Assembly (NCBI GenBank): GCA_014859785.1
Contig: JACUTP010000044.1
Coordinates: 1-11,552 of the forward strand
Reading direction: 5' to 3'
DNA from: Candidatus Methanoperedentaceae archaeon
GTDB lineage: Archaea > Halobacteriota > Methanosarcinia > Methanosarcinales > Methanoperedenaceae
DNA length: 11,552 nt
Each line of letters starts with the position of its first letter. Within the stretch, counting starts at the first letter, position 1. Positions 1 to 7,387 of this stretch are shown piece after piece. The translations under genes and the position numbers were made by a program. The notes under the pieces were generated by a model. The model did not search any database. It saw only the letters and a program-made list of their open reading frames with translations, and was not told where the DNA came from.

Positions 1-678
1 TTTGTAGATGATAATATCTCGCTGAATAAGAAGCGAATGGCAAGGATCTGCGATCTGATCATAGAGCGTGACCTGGATATCTCCTGGACAACACCCAACG
101 GCGTTTCGGTAGCAACCCTGGACAGGGATCTTTTGTACAGGATGAAAAAGAGCGGCTGCTATCAGCTTGCCTTCGGGATCGAGTCAGGGAACGAGCATGT
201 CCTTCACAGTATAATACGCAAACCGCTTTCTTTATCAAGGACAGGGGATGTTATCAGGCATGCAAGGGATGCGGGTATATGGACACATGGTTTTTTTGTT
301 ATAGGTTTTCCTGGTGAGACGGACGGGATGATCATTGATACCCTTGATTTTGCCCGGAATTCCGGGCTTGATTCTGCCTTTTTTTCTATTGCCACTCCTT
401 TTCCTGGCACTGAACTCCATAATCTCCTGGCTAAAGAAGGTATAAGGATTGATGATTTCTCAAGATTAAGGAACATGGATTCAGTAACAGGTACAGGTAA
501 TTTCACGCAGGAGGAAATTGTGAATATTCAGAGAAGGTTAATAAGAGATTTCTATAAATTCCGCTTCTGTGAAGAGATAAAACCGAATAACATACTGAGA
601 AGAGCCAGGAACATCAGGTCTATATCAGATTTCCGGTTTTTAACCGGAAAATTCTCAAGGCTTGCCGGGATATGGTAG
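1..678 (+). CDS. Radical SAM protein, C-terminal part (5' end outside window)
   Basis: The reading frame is open from base 1, so the 225 residues seen are the C-terminal part of a longer protein. An internal ATG at 37 is not a credible start because the conserved text begins before it: the frame opens with FVDDNIS, the DD motif typical of the TIM-barrel half of B12-binding/radical SAM proteins of the Elp3/MiaB fold. FGIESGNEHVL and GFFVIGFPGET follow, both family hallmarks. The CxxxCxxC iron-sulfur motif and any cobalamin-binding domain would lie upstream, outside the window. Such enzymes often methylate or rearrange lipids, sugars or cofactors, but the substrate cannot be read here. The last about 60 residues are basic and show no recognised domain. 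The gene converges on the GT39-type gene, and the two coding ends overlap by 24 nt. The family call is strong; the function is open. Confidence 0.88.
   Translation, partial: FVDDNISLNKKRMARICDLIIERDLDISWTTPNGVSVATLDRDLLYRMKKSGCYQLAFGIESGNEHVLHSIIRKPLSLSRTGDVIRHARDAGIWTHGFFVIGFPGETDGMIIDTLDFARNSGLDSAFFSIATPFPGTELHNLLAKEGIRIDDFSRLRNMDSVTGTGNFTQEEIVNIQRRLIRDFYKFRFCEEIKPNNILRRARNIRSISDFRFLTGKFSRLAGIW
631..649. terminator. 8-bp perfect inverted repeat at a convergent gene end
   Basis: TTCCGGTT (631-638) and AACCGGAA (642-649) form a perfect 8-bp stem with a 3-nt loop. It lies inside the last codons of the radical SAM gene and just past the stop codon (655-657) of the opposing GT39-type gene. A hairpin here could end or stabilise the leftward transcript. 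No T-run follows on that strand, so it is not a classical intrinsic terminator, and archaeal termination relies more on oligo-T. It may be chance, since it also encodes protein. Confidence 0.3.
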
Positions 679-2670
679 TCTGGATATCGACACCTTAAAT
701 ACAGGGATTGCGCTTGTATTGCCCCTTTTCCATATGAGGAACTGCTGCTGAACCCCGTCCCTGGTATGATAAGCATCCGAGTATACATTTTCAGGGATTA
801 TGAACTCCGGCTGGATTATCTTTTTTGTATTATTAAGTTTTAGCTCCCCGATGGTTATATTCGTTCTGCCCCTGACAACCTCAAAAACCAGGGTATCAAA
901 GCCCGCATCCTGCAGCGTGATCTCAAACCTGGAATTATAATTCGCATCAGGTATCGTTAAAACGATGCCCCCGTATCCGGGGTTCTGGATAGACCTTGAG
1001 TGGTTTTTTGCCTCGCTCCATGCTTTTCCATATATCCATCCATTATTACTTTTGGTCCAGTTATCTGCCGGTTCGCCTATGAATATCGCCGGTTCCTCCA
1101 TTCTGGCAAAGGTGTTATTTGAGTTTCGTTTGAACAAATGGGAAGAGATACCGTACCGGTCAGTGAACGTTCCCATGTTCTCATAATATACGAGATATTC
1201 ATTCAGGAAATCGTTCATAGACCAGGAAAACGAGATATCGGTGGTGTAGAGCACATACGCAGGATCAATTTTTGTGTACCTATCCACAAGTACGATATAG
1301 GTAGCGTTTAACTCACTTTGGGAATCGAGTGGAAATGTTCCGAGTGCTCTGCCCTTATACCCGAGCCAGTAGAGATTGATGTTATTTTGCGTATTGCCCA
1401 TATAGAATGCGCCTTTTATACCGCTGTAGACCTCAAGGACAGTGTAATGTGCATTTGTAATAAAGAATTCTCCGCCTTTGCTTAAGTCTTTATTATCTGT
1501 GATATAATAAGGGGTATTATTGTTTGAGATATATCCTGCCACATCTTTTAAGGAATCTATATGCCACCAGTCATCGATAAGAGCAGCCGAATGGATGGAG
1601 CCATCAACAGTGCTGCTGTAATCAGAGGATAATCCTGCCAGGAGGAATAGTATCAATATGGCTGCAGTATATCCCCTGAAGGTTCGTATTTTATAAATTA
1701 TCTTCTCCATGGAATACCCGAAAAATATGCAAATAGATGGCGCCAGGATCAGAAGGTAGCGTGCGAAATATGTCCCTGGGAAAGTTGTGAAGATAATTAT
1801 GTTTAATAGAAAAGCCAGCACGTAAAAGGCGCTCAGGTAATGCCGCTCATGAAGAGCCCTCTCGGTCAGCAACCCGAGCCCAATCATAGAGATAATAAAG
1901 GAAATGAACCCTATATGAGTGCTTACAGTTATCAATGCCCAGTTAAAAGCAATCTCCTGTCCCACACTCCATCCATAAGAGGTTTTGAGGATAACCCACG
2001 GGAAATAGATGCTCTGCCCGAGGAGCAGGGATATCAGGAGTATCACAGCAGTGTACGGGATAATAAACCGGATTATCCTGAGGGGTTTTTGCTTTCTTAT
2101 CAATAAGTGGATAATGGTTATAAGCAGAAAAACACCTGCATAGACCTTGGTAAATGTCGCCAGGCCAAACATGGCTCCTGCTATCTGCAGGAGATATAAC
2201 CTGTCAGATGATATGTACTTTGAATAAAAGTAAATACCCGAGGTTATGAAAAGGATTGTTAGCATATCAAGGGTTGCAAACCTGGAATAAGCCACAAAGT
2301 AAGGGTTAAAAGCAAAAATAAAGGAGGCTATAATCCCTGTAAGAGTACTGTACTCCGAGCCCAGTTTATAGATAGAGTAAGTAACGAGTACTGATATCAA
2401 TACCGTTACTGAACGGAATAAAATCTCATCGCTCATAAAATTAAAAATTTTATAGATAACAGCCATCAGTACAAAATAAACCGGAGGATGGGCTGTACCC
2501 AGCATCCTCATGCTCTGCCAGTCATAACCGTTTGCTGCCACGTCCTTCACGATCTTCACATAAATGGCTTCATCAAAAACAAATGAACGATCGTCTATGC
2601 CGATGATCCGCACAGTGAATGCAAAAAGCAGCACAAGAGATACAATGAATCTATTTTTTAAATGCTCCAT
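655..2670 (-). CDS. GT39/PMT-type (ArnT-like) polytopic membrane glycosyltransferase
   Basis: This is a 671-residue membrane protein. After the first helix comes FDE (about residues 32-34), the acidic pair that is catalytic in GT-C enzymes of the PMT/ArnT class. AHPPVYF, the SRFATLDML segment and YFARYLLILAPS are also typical of the PMT_2 family. These enzymes move a sugar from a polyprenyl-phosphate donor to a protein or lipid on the outer face of the membrane. About ten helices fill the first 350 residues. About 320 extracytoplasmic residues follow, of which the last 145 look beta-rich (a possible carbohydrate-binding fold, by inference) and carry several NxS/T sequons. I chose the ATG at 2670, which overlaps the upstream oxidoreductase gene by 20 nt. 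A TTG at 2688 would add six residues. No strong ribosome binding site is seen, so translational coupling is likely. It is the last gene of the five-gene leftward operon. Confidence 0.85.
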   Translation of the reverse strand: MEHLKNRFIVSLVLLFAFTVRIIGIDDRSFVFDEAIYVKIVKDVAANGYDWQSMRMLGTAHPPVYFVLMAVIYKIFNFMSDEILFRSVTVLISVLVTYSIYKLGSEYSTLTGIIASFIFAFNPYFVAYSRFATLDMLTILFITSGIYFYSKYISSDRLYLLQIAGAMFGLATFTKVYAGVFLLITIIHLLIRKQKPLRIIRFIIPYTAVILLISLLLGQSIYFPWVILKTSYGWSVGQEIAFNWALITVSTHIGFISFIISMIGLGLLTERALHERHYLSAFYVLAFLLNIIIFTTFPGTYFARYLLILAPSICIFFGYSMEKIIYKIRTFRGYTAAILILFLLAGLSSDYSSTVDGSIHSAALIDDWWHIDSLKDVAGYISNNNTPYYITDNKDLSKGGEFFITNAHYTVLEVYSGIKGAFYMGNTQNNINLYWLGYKGRALGTFPLDSQSELNATYIVLVDRYTKIDPAYVLYTTDISFSWSMNDFLNEYLVYYENMGTFTDRYGISSHLFKRNSNNTFARMEEPAIFIGEPADNWTKSNNGWIYGKAWSEAKNHSRSIQNPGYGGIVLTIPDANYNSRFEITLQDAGFDTLVFEVVRGRTNITIGELKLNNTKKIIQPEFIIPENVYSDAYHTRDGVQQQFLIWKRGNTSAIPVFKVSISRLPYPGKP

Positions 2671-3667
2671 ATTTTTTAATCGAATCAAGTATCTCTACTA
2701 TGCGTGCAGATTCTTCAAGCTTATTTAGATTATTTAACCCTTTTTTTATACGATTAATAAAATCAGTATCCTGGTCCAGGTAGGATCTGCCCAGAGCCCA
2801 CATGGGATTCCTGAGGTCCATATTTTTTGGAAAAATTGTATGGGTTCCTTTCCCTGTCCGGTATTCCTTTATCCTGCCGCTGTATATCTCAGGAGCAAGA
2901 ACCCCCTTATCGCCTACAATCTTAAGGGTCTTGAGATCTCCCGTATGCAGGTATTCTGAAAGCGGCGCCCATATTGCCTGCAGGTGACCTGTGGTACCGT
3001 TGTCAAATCTTATAGAGATATTGGCGATATTATCAACAGGCAGGTCATCGTATGTACTGCTGAAGCCATAAGCCTCCACGATTGTACTGTCCATGAACCA
3101 GGAGCTTATATCGATCAGGTGGCATAAGCCGTCCGTCAGTACACCGCCTCCCTTATCTGGATCCAGATAGAATGTTTTTTCCTCTCGCAAATAAGCTGCT
3201 TCGGCAAGATAATACCCGTTTACTGTGATAACCCTGCCGATATGCCCCCTCTTTAAAAGATTTTTTGCTAATCTTAACTGGGGCATGAATCTGAGATTAT
3301 AGCCTGTCTCGACAATAAGGGCAGTATCCTCTGCTAACTTTTTAATATCAACTGCCTCGTCTGGTGTCATGCATAGTGGTTTTTCAACAAACACATGCCT
3401 GTCGTGCTTCAGGCAATCTATTACCAGGGCATGATGGGTGTGGGGAGGGGTCAGTATAAAAACAGCATCCACACGGTCAAGGAACTCCCTGTAGTCCTGG
3501 AAACTTCTGCTTTCCTCAATGCCAAAGCGCTTGCAGGTATTCTCCAGGGCCCTCATATCGGTATCCGAAACAAAGATAGATTTTATATCCGGGTTTTTGA
3601 TAAGGATAGGAAGATGAACGTTCCTTGCTATGTTGCCGCAGCCGATAACCCCTATATTGATCTTCAT
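2651..3667 (-). CDS. Gfo/Idh/MocA family NAD(P)-dependent oxidoreductase
   Basis: The 338-residue protein has normal family length. The N-terminal Rossmann fold carries GCGNIA (residues 9-14) for NAD(P) binding. VEKPL (94-98) holds the family's EKP motif with the catalytic Lys96. The second domain has GGGVLTDGLCHLID with Asp179 and His183, the usual substrate-side pair. Family members oxidise or reduce sugars, commonly nucleotide sugars or inositols, and help build surface polysaccharides. That role suits the neighbouring glycosyltransferases, but the substrate is not readable. The ATG at 3667 is supported by a good AGGTGG ribosome binding site at 3672-3677, four bases upstream, which overlaps the stop codon of the DUF362 gene. 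The gap to that gene is 8 nt, and the downstream GT39-type gene overlaps its end, so all are probably co-transcribed. Confidence 0.9.
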   Translation of the reverse strand: MKINIGVIGCGNIARNVHLPILIKNPDIKSIFVSDTDMRALENTCKRFGIEESRSFQDYREFLDRVDAVFILTPPHTHHALVIDCLKHDRHVFVEKPLCMTPDEAVDIKKLAEDTALIVETGYNLRFMPQLRLAKNLLKRGHIGRVITVNGYYLAEAAYLREEKTFYLDPDKGGGVLTDGLCHLIDISSWFMDSTIVEAYGFSSTYDDLPVDNIANISIRFDNGTTGHLQAIWAPLSEYLHTGDLKTLKIVGDKGVLAPEIYSGRIKEYRTGKGTHTIFPKNMDLRNPMWALGRSYLDQDTDFINRIKKGLNNLNKLEESARIVEILDSIKKYGAFKK

Positions 3668-3675
3668 TTTTCCAC

Positions 3676-4659
3676 CTATATATCAATTTTAGTCGCTCTG
3701 CGAAGCAGCATTGAGGCAGCATCGCGGTACGATATCTTCTGTTTCAGCGTCTCTTTATCTACTGCTCCAAGGACATCGCCAACAAATGCAATCGAATTCC
3801 CCAGCATCTCAAGACGCCTCCCGAGGGATGCGACATAAAAACCAAGCCCTGTAGTGCTGCAGGGCAGAAACCCCACCGTTTTATATGGATCCGGATTATC
3901 AAGAAGTTCTGCTTCTCCTGTGATCTGTATGTCTCTTTTGCCAAGAACCTTCTTTGCCAGTTCAAGATGGGGTACTTTTTTTATTCCCATGTAAGCTGCT
4001 GCCACGAGGTCTGTAGATAGAACATCATCCCCTGCAATAAAAACATTATCCTTCCTGTGCAGCCCATCCACAGGTCCTCTTCCCTCGATGCCCATATTCC
4101 CCTCAATAATGGTAAGATCCGGTCTGTAAAATCCTATCAGGTCAACAATAATGCTATCAATAAAGGGGTGAAGGCTCTCCTTATCCTTCCTTGTAATCAT
4201 GCCAAAAAGATTCTTTGCTCCCAGGCTCACCTTTGTAAAAACATGGGTCTTCAATCGTGCCATATCTATCAGGCATTCGCATTCATACAGTGTGAGGGGA
4301 ATATTAAGCGTGCCAATAATCAGACCATCTATGTCCACCTTAACCGACTCATCCTTTGACAGGTTTATGATCTCAGTGTGTTTGAGCTCTTTATACCCAA
4401 GCCGCTTAAAAGCGATATCAGCATTCAGGGCTGTGGCATCGGATTCAACAACCTTTATCCGGGCATCCGGGTTAATCTCCAGTATGCGGGCTATCACATC
4501 CCTCACGGATTCAACACCTGTTGTTACCGGAGAAGATGCTATTGTACACAGGTTTGCTTTGATAGCATAGTTATTAACTTCAGGAAGCTTTTTAAAAGCT
4601 GCTGCCATCACCTCTTCTGATGTCCTTCCGATGGTTACTGATGATGGCAGGGTTCCCAT
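3676..4659 (-). CDS. DUF362 domain-containing protein
   Basis: About 327 residues belong to the DUF362 family. The recognisable core runs from SVTIGRTSEEV at the N-terminus through IKANLC and VTTGVESVRDVI, then IDMARLKTHVFTKVSLGAKN (the conserved H..TKVSL..KN segment), TIIEGNMGIEGRGPV and AGDDVLSTDLVAAAYMGI. The biochemical role of this family is poorly defined. Some members are fused to 4Fe-4S ferredoxin domains; this one has no CxxCxxC cluster motif. The frame stays open upstream to 4809, which would add 50 residues, but that stretch lies mostly inside the upstream membrane protein gene and reads like out-of-frame text. I therefore prefer the ATG at 4659, directly before the first core strand and 35 nt after the upstream stop. 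A GTG inside the overlap is another option. No clear ribosome binding site supports any of these starts. It is the third gene of the leftward operon. Confidence 0.8.
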   Translation of the reverse strand: MGTLPSSVTIGRTSEEVMAAAFKKLPEVNNYAIKANLCTIASSPVTTGVESVRDVIARILEINPDARIKVVESDATALNADIAFKRLGYKELKHTEIINLSKDESVKVDIDGLIIGTLNIPLTLYECECLIDMARLKTHVFTKVSLGAKNLFGMITRKDKESLHPFIDSIIVDLIGFYRPDLTIIEGNMGIEGRGPVDGLHRKDNVFIAGDDVLSTDLVAAAYMGIKKVPHLELAKKVLGKRDIQITGEAELLDNPDPYKTVGFLPCSTTGLGFYVASLGRRLEMLGNSIAFVGDVLGAVDKETLKQKISYRDAASMLLRRATKIDI

Positions 4660-4694
4660 GCGGTAATAATAAGAGCAGGATGTAATTAAACTTT

Positions 4695-4982
4695 CTAATT
4701 CCTTATAGAAAATCTGCCACTTTTCCACATGTGGATAAAAACTGGTATTACAGTGAGAACAGACAGGATAATCCAGGCGTTGAACAGAGTAATTTTGACC
4801 CCATACCACATATTCAGAAAAAGGATGCTCAGTGTTGAAAGTGAAATGGAAAGGGCAATCGACAGGGCAAACACCTCAAAAATATCCATTTCTTTTCTAT
4901 CAAAAAGCAAAAGACACCATGCCATACCCGGGATAAAGAACAGAAATACACCACCCAGGATCGCCAGTAGAAGCTCTATCAT
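4695..4982 (-). CDS. Short DUF1616-like membrane protein
   Basis: This small protein of 95 residues has three hydrophobic segments, at roughly 3-27, 36-58 and 66-86. The FFIPGMAWCLLLF motif, followed by an acidic stretch (DIFEVFALSIALSIS), resembles the N-terminal part of DUF1616 proteins, archaeal membrane proteins often found among surface-glycan genes. Full-length DUF1616 proteins are, to my knowledge, about 300 residues. This is therefore either a reduced stand-alone version or a remote relative; no second half lies downstream in any frame. The start ATG overlaps the stop of the preceding gene as ATGA (4979-4982), and GAGGT at 4986-4990 gives a good ribosome binding site, so it is clearly translated and coupled to its neighbour. 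Its function is unknown. A partner or regulator of the GT-C-like protein before it is a reasonable guess. Confidence 0.72.
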   Translation of the reverse strand: MIELLLAILGGVFLFFIPGMAWCLLLFDRKEMDIFEVFALSIALSISLSTLSILFLNMWYGVKITLFNAWIILSVLTVIPVFIHMWKSGRFSIRN

Positions 4983-6484
4983 CTTACCTCGTAGATATAT
5001 ATCCTATTCTCGCTATGTACTAATTTCAGGGATTCCAGATTTATCTCTTCCCTGCTGTACACATAATCCGGTTTTAGCTCTAACAGGATTTCTTCTTTCA
5101 CCTCAATATTTCCTCTAAAAAAACCCAGGCTTTTATTAATGCTCTCTTCACTTGATCCCAGCCTTCCCCGCATAATGGATATAACCTTCTGGCCACCAAT
5201 CACTCCGATTGCTTCAGAACTTCCGGGCGCTGCCAGGACAACCGCATCCGGTGGGGCATTATCTCTTAACCACAGGATCGGCTCGTATTCCTCTGGCTCC
5301 ATTATCAGCGGTATATCATTTCTATAAGCAGGGGTTGAACTGATCTGAAGGATTAAGATGATAATAACAAGTGCTGCTGCAATTCTTTTATTCCTGATTG
5401 ACCGGTATATGTGGTACAGCCCGATTCCTGCCAGGATTATCAGGATCTCAGAGATATACAAAACAACTCGCTCATAGGGAGCTAAAAAGGCATATCCAAG
5501 ATAAATGTACGCCAGTATGAGGGGAAGCAGCGCATCCACAGACAACGGAAGTATTTTCGCTTCATTCTCAGTCATTGTTTTAAAGATGCCGAAAATTGAG
5601 AGTCCGAAAGCTATTATTCCCATGTATGCCGGAAACTGCATTACAGCAACGAATCCATTGATAGGGTCCGAGCGCGGGAAGGTCAATACCTTAAGTATCT
5701 TTATTATATAGCTTATAACAGAACCTTCAAAAGGGACAATCACAAGAAGTAAAATAAGTAATACGGTACTGGAAATGAGGAATTTATTTTTATTATGCCT
5801 GACAATCCCTGGATTAAATACCAGGTAAAGACCAAATATCGGAATGAATATGATTGCTGAGGCTGGATGCGCTAACGTAGTGGCAGCAAAAACAAACAAA
5901 AGTACAGGAAGATATTTACCTGAAACCAGGGATCTCAGGAAAAGGTATAGGATTAAAGGGAGAAAGGCAAGACCGAAAGAGGATGCCACCAGGAACCACG
6001 GGCCAAGAAAAGTTACATTACTTTTAAGCGTCATGACAAAAACAGCCGACATGAATGCAGGAAGTTCGTTCTTTGTAAGGTAACGCACCAGGATAAAGGT
6101 ATTAAAAGACATTATAAAGGTAAAGAGTGTTGGAAGGACAATTCCCATCTCCAGGGCAGGGATTCTTGTGAAAAGACTTGATAACGCAACAAGGAGATTG
6201 TAGTTAATCTGCCACATGGCAGAGTTGGTATTTGTAACACCGTGGGCTTCTTCATTGAAATTGATATAATATGGATTCCCTGTGAGAAAAGGATTGTACA
6301 GGATTATTTTTTCTTCTTCCAAAATTTCCTGGGAGATCCTTATATTATGCCATTCATCTGCATGAAATGGGAAATTGTAGTTGAAATGAGGGGTGCCTGT
6401 TATGTAAATACTTAATATGATTAATACGGATATAATGACCAGGAACCTATTAGTGATAATACCAACCCATCTTTCTGGAAGCAT
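4979..6484 (-). CDS. GT-C-like polytopic membrane protein (putative glycosyltransferase)
   Basis: The 501-residue protein has one N-terminal helix (about 11-30), an extracytoplasmic loop with HADEWHNI (acidic pair near residues 43-44), about ten further helices, and a soluble C-terminal domain of about 115 residues. A single helix followed by an Asp-Glu loop is the layout of GT-C enzymes that use polyprenyl-phosphate donors. The C-terminal LRDNAPPDAVVLAAP segment also recurs in such proteins. No WWDYG motif of the AglB/STT3 oligosaccharyltransferase is present, so it is not the N-glycan transferase. Donor and acceptor are unknown. I chose the ATG at 6484 because GAGGTT lies four bases upstream; a TTG at 6496 would include that site in the coding region. 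It is the first gene of the five-gene leftward operon and is transcribed divergently from the GT2 gene. Confidence 0.72.
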   Translation of the reverse strand: MLPERWVGIITNRFLVIISVLIILSIYITGTPHFNYNFPFHADEWHNIRISQEILEEEKIILYNPFLTGNPYYINFNEEAHGVTNTNSAMWQINYNLLVALSSLFTRIPALEMGIVLPTLFTFIMSFNTFILVRYLTKNELPAFMSAVFVMTLKSNVTFLGPWFLVASSFGLAFLPLILYLFLRSLVSGKYLPVLLFVFAATTLAHPASAIIFIPIFGLYLVFNPGIVRHNKNKFLISSTVLLILLLVIVPFEGSVISYIIKILKVLTFPRSDPINGFVAVMQFPAYMGIIAFGLSIFGIFKTMTENEAKILPLSVDALLPLILAYIYLGYAFLAPYERVVLYISEILIILAGIGLYHIYRSIRNKRIAAALVIIILILQISSTPAYRNDIPLIMEPEEYEPILWLRDNAPPDAVVLAAPGSSEAIGVIGGQKVISIMRGRLGSSEESINKSLGFFRGNIEVKEEILLELKPDYVYSREEINLESLKLVHSENRIYIYEVR

Positions 6485-6488
6485 GGTT

Positions 6489-6494
6489 AACCTC
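6489..6494 (-). promoter_or_regulatory. Ribosome binding site fixing the start of the GT-C-like gene
   Basis: On the minus strand GAGGTT is followed by AACC and then the ATG at 6484. This spacing favours the ATG over the in-frame TTG at 6496, which lies upstream of the site. Confidence 0.65.
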
Positions 6495-6540
6495 AATGAA
6501 CCAGGGGTTTTAATACCCGTAGTTTACAACTATATACAGG

Positions 6541-6549
6541 ATATATAAA
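6541..6549 (-). promoter_or_regulatory. Archaeal TATA-like box for the five-gene leftward operon
   Basis: On the minus strand this reads TTTATATAT, a close match to the archaeal TATA box. A start site about 25 nt downstream, near 6515-6520, would leave a leader of about 30 nt before the ATG at 6484. It is the only such element facing left before that gene, and the downstream genes are tightly packed, so it probably drives all five. A second TATATA at 6531-6536 forms TATATA-N5-TATATA with it. TATATA is self-complementary, so this arrangement may mean nothing. Confidence 0.5.
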
Positions 6550-6569
6550 CATTGCATAAGTACTAAATT

Positions 6570-6580
6570 TTATCTATAAA
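6570..6580 (+). promoter_or_regulatory. Archaeal TATA-like box for the GT2-cytochrome pair
   Basis: TTATCTATAAA lies about 45-55 bases upstream of the GT2 start codon. Transcription starting about 25 nt downstream, near 6600, would give a short leader containing the GGAG ribosome binding site at 6615-6618. The assignment rests on position and A/T pattern only. Confidence 0.42.
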
Positions 6581-6624
6581 GAAGCCAGTTAATACCGTGG
6601 ATATGGAATGGATAGGAGAAGGTT

Positions 6625-7362
6625 ATGTTAGAAGATAACCAGGAGAAGTTACATATTTCAGTTATTATTCCGACCTATAATGAGCGGGGGAATATAGAAA
6701 GATTAATTCCGCAGGTTGCAGAGATCCTCCAGAATTATAATTATGAGATGGTTGTTGTAGATGATTCATCCCCTGATGGCACAGCAGAAGCTGCAAGTGA
6801 ATTAGCGGAAAAGTATAATGTCAGGGTTTTAGTTAGACAGGAGAAGTCAGGTTTATCATCGGCTGTGGTTGAAGGATTTAATGCATCCCTGGGTGACATA
6901 GTCGGTGTAATGGATGCGGATATGCAGCATCCTCCCGGGTACATAATAGATTTCTTACAGGCTATTTCGGATGGCTGCGATATTGCAGTTGGATGCAGGT
7001 ATATGGAAGGCGGAAAAACCGAGGGCTGGAGCATGTTCAGGTTATTAGTCTCAAGAGTTGCCATCATGCTTACAGCCCCTTTAACAGATGTAAAAGATCC
7101 ACTGAGCGGGTATTTTTTCTTCAAAAGAAAGGTTATTGAGAATGTTTCATTCAACCCCACAGGCTTTAAGATACTGCTGGAGATACTGGTAAAAGGATTT
7201 TATAATAACGTAAAAGAGATCCCGTACAGTTTTAAACCCAGGGAGGAGGGGGAAAGCAAACTTGTTGTCAGCGAGTTTGCCAGTTACCTTAAGTTACTGT
7301 ATAATCTCTATAGATTCAAGCTGGGGAAAGTAAGTCAGTACCAACAGATATTTATGATATGA
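6625..7362 (+). CDS. GT2 polyprenyl-phosphate glycosyltransferase (dolichol-phosphate mannose synthase-like)
   Basis: The 245-residue protein is a GT-A fold family 2 enzyme of the DPM1 type. IIPTYNERGNI (14-24) and VVVDDSSPDGT (43-53) form the nucleotide-binding start. MDADMQHPP (96-104) holds the metal-binding DAD. DPLSGYFFFKR (158-168) and PREEGESKL (205-213) are the conserved acceptor-side and C-terminal loops. It should transfer a sugar, classically mannose from GDP-mannose, to dolichyl or polyprenyl phosphate at the cytoplasmic face. The sugar may be another hexose. No C-terminal transmembrane GtrA-like domain is present, so it resembles the short, eukaryotic DPM1-like form, which needs a membrane partner or binds the membrane peripherally. 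The ATG at 6625 has a GGAG site upstream. The cytochrome gene follows after 25 nt, which suggests one transcript. Confidence 0.9.
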   Translation: MLEDNQEKLHISVIIPTYNERGNIERLIPQVAEILQNYNYEMVVVDDSSPDGTAEAASELAEKYNVRVLVRQEKSGLSSAVVEGFNASLGDIVGVMDADMQHPPGYIIDFLQAISDGCDIAVGCRYMEGGKTEGWSMFRLLVSRVAIMLTAPLTDVKDPLSGYFFFKRKVIENVSFNPTGFKILLEILVKGFYNNVKEIPYSFKPREEGESKLVVSEFASYLKLLYNLYRFKLGKVSQYQQIFMI

Positions 7363-7378
7363 GAACGTAAATTTGTCT

Positions 7379-7382
7379 GGAG
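7379..7382 (+). promoter_or_regulatory. Ribosome binding site deciding the cytochrome start
   Basis: GGAG sits five bases before the ATG at 7388 and supports that start over the in-frame TTG at 7373. A second AGGAG at 7394-7398 could instead serve a TTG at 7403, so the start is not fully settled. All three choices keep the signal/anchor segment. Confidence 0.5.
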
Positions 7383-7387
7383 ATAGA

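Noticed and set aside
1560..1600. WWH motif in the C-terminal domain of the GT39-type protein as a possible oligosaccharyltransferase WWDYG
   Set aside because: The motif lacks the D-Y-G part and the rest of the protein follows the PMT/ArnT pattern, so it is not an AglB/STT3 homologue.
3395..3838. Plus-strand open frame of 147 codons across the oxidoreductase and DUF362 gene ends
   Set aside because: It lies antisense to two well-supported genes, has no ribosome binding site and no recognisable domain.
4660..4809. N-terminal extension of the DUF362 protein by 50 residues
   Set aside because: Most of it overlaps the upstream membrane protein gene in another frame, and the family core begins just after the ATG at 4659.
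6603..6638. Mini reading frames before the GT2 gene (11 codons from 6603, 7 codons from 6608)
   Set aside because: They are very short, overlap the ribosome binding site and start of the GT2 gene, and have no site of their own. They are most likely chance.
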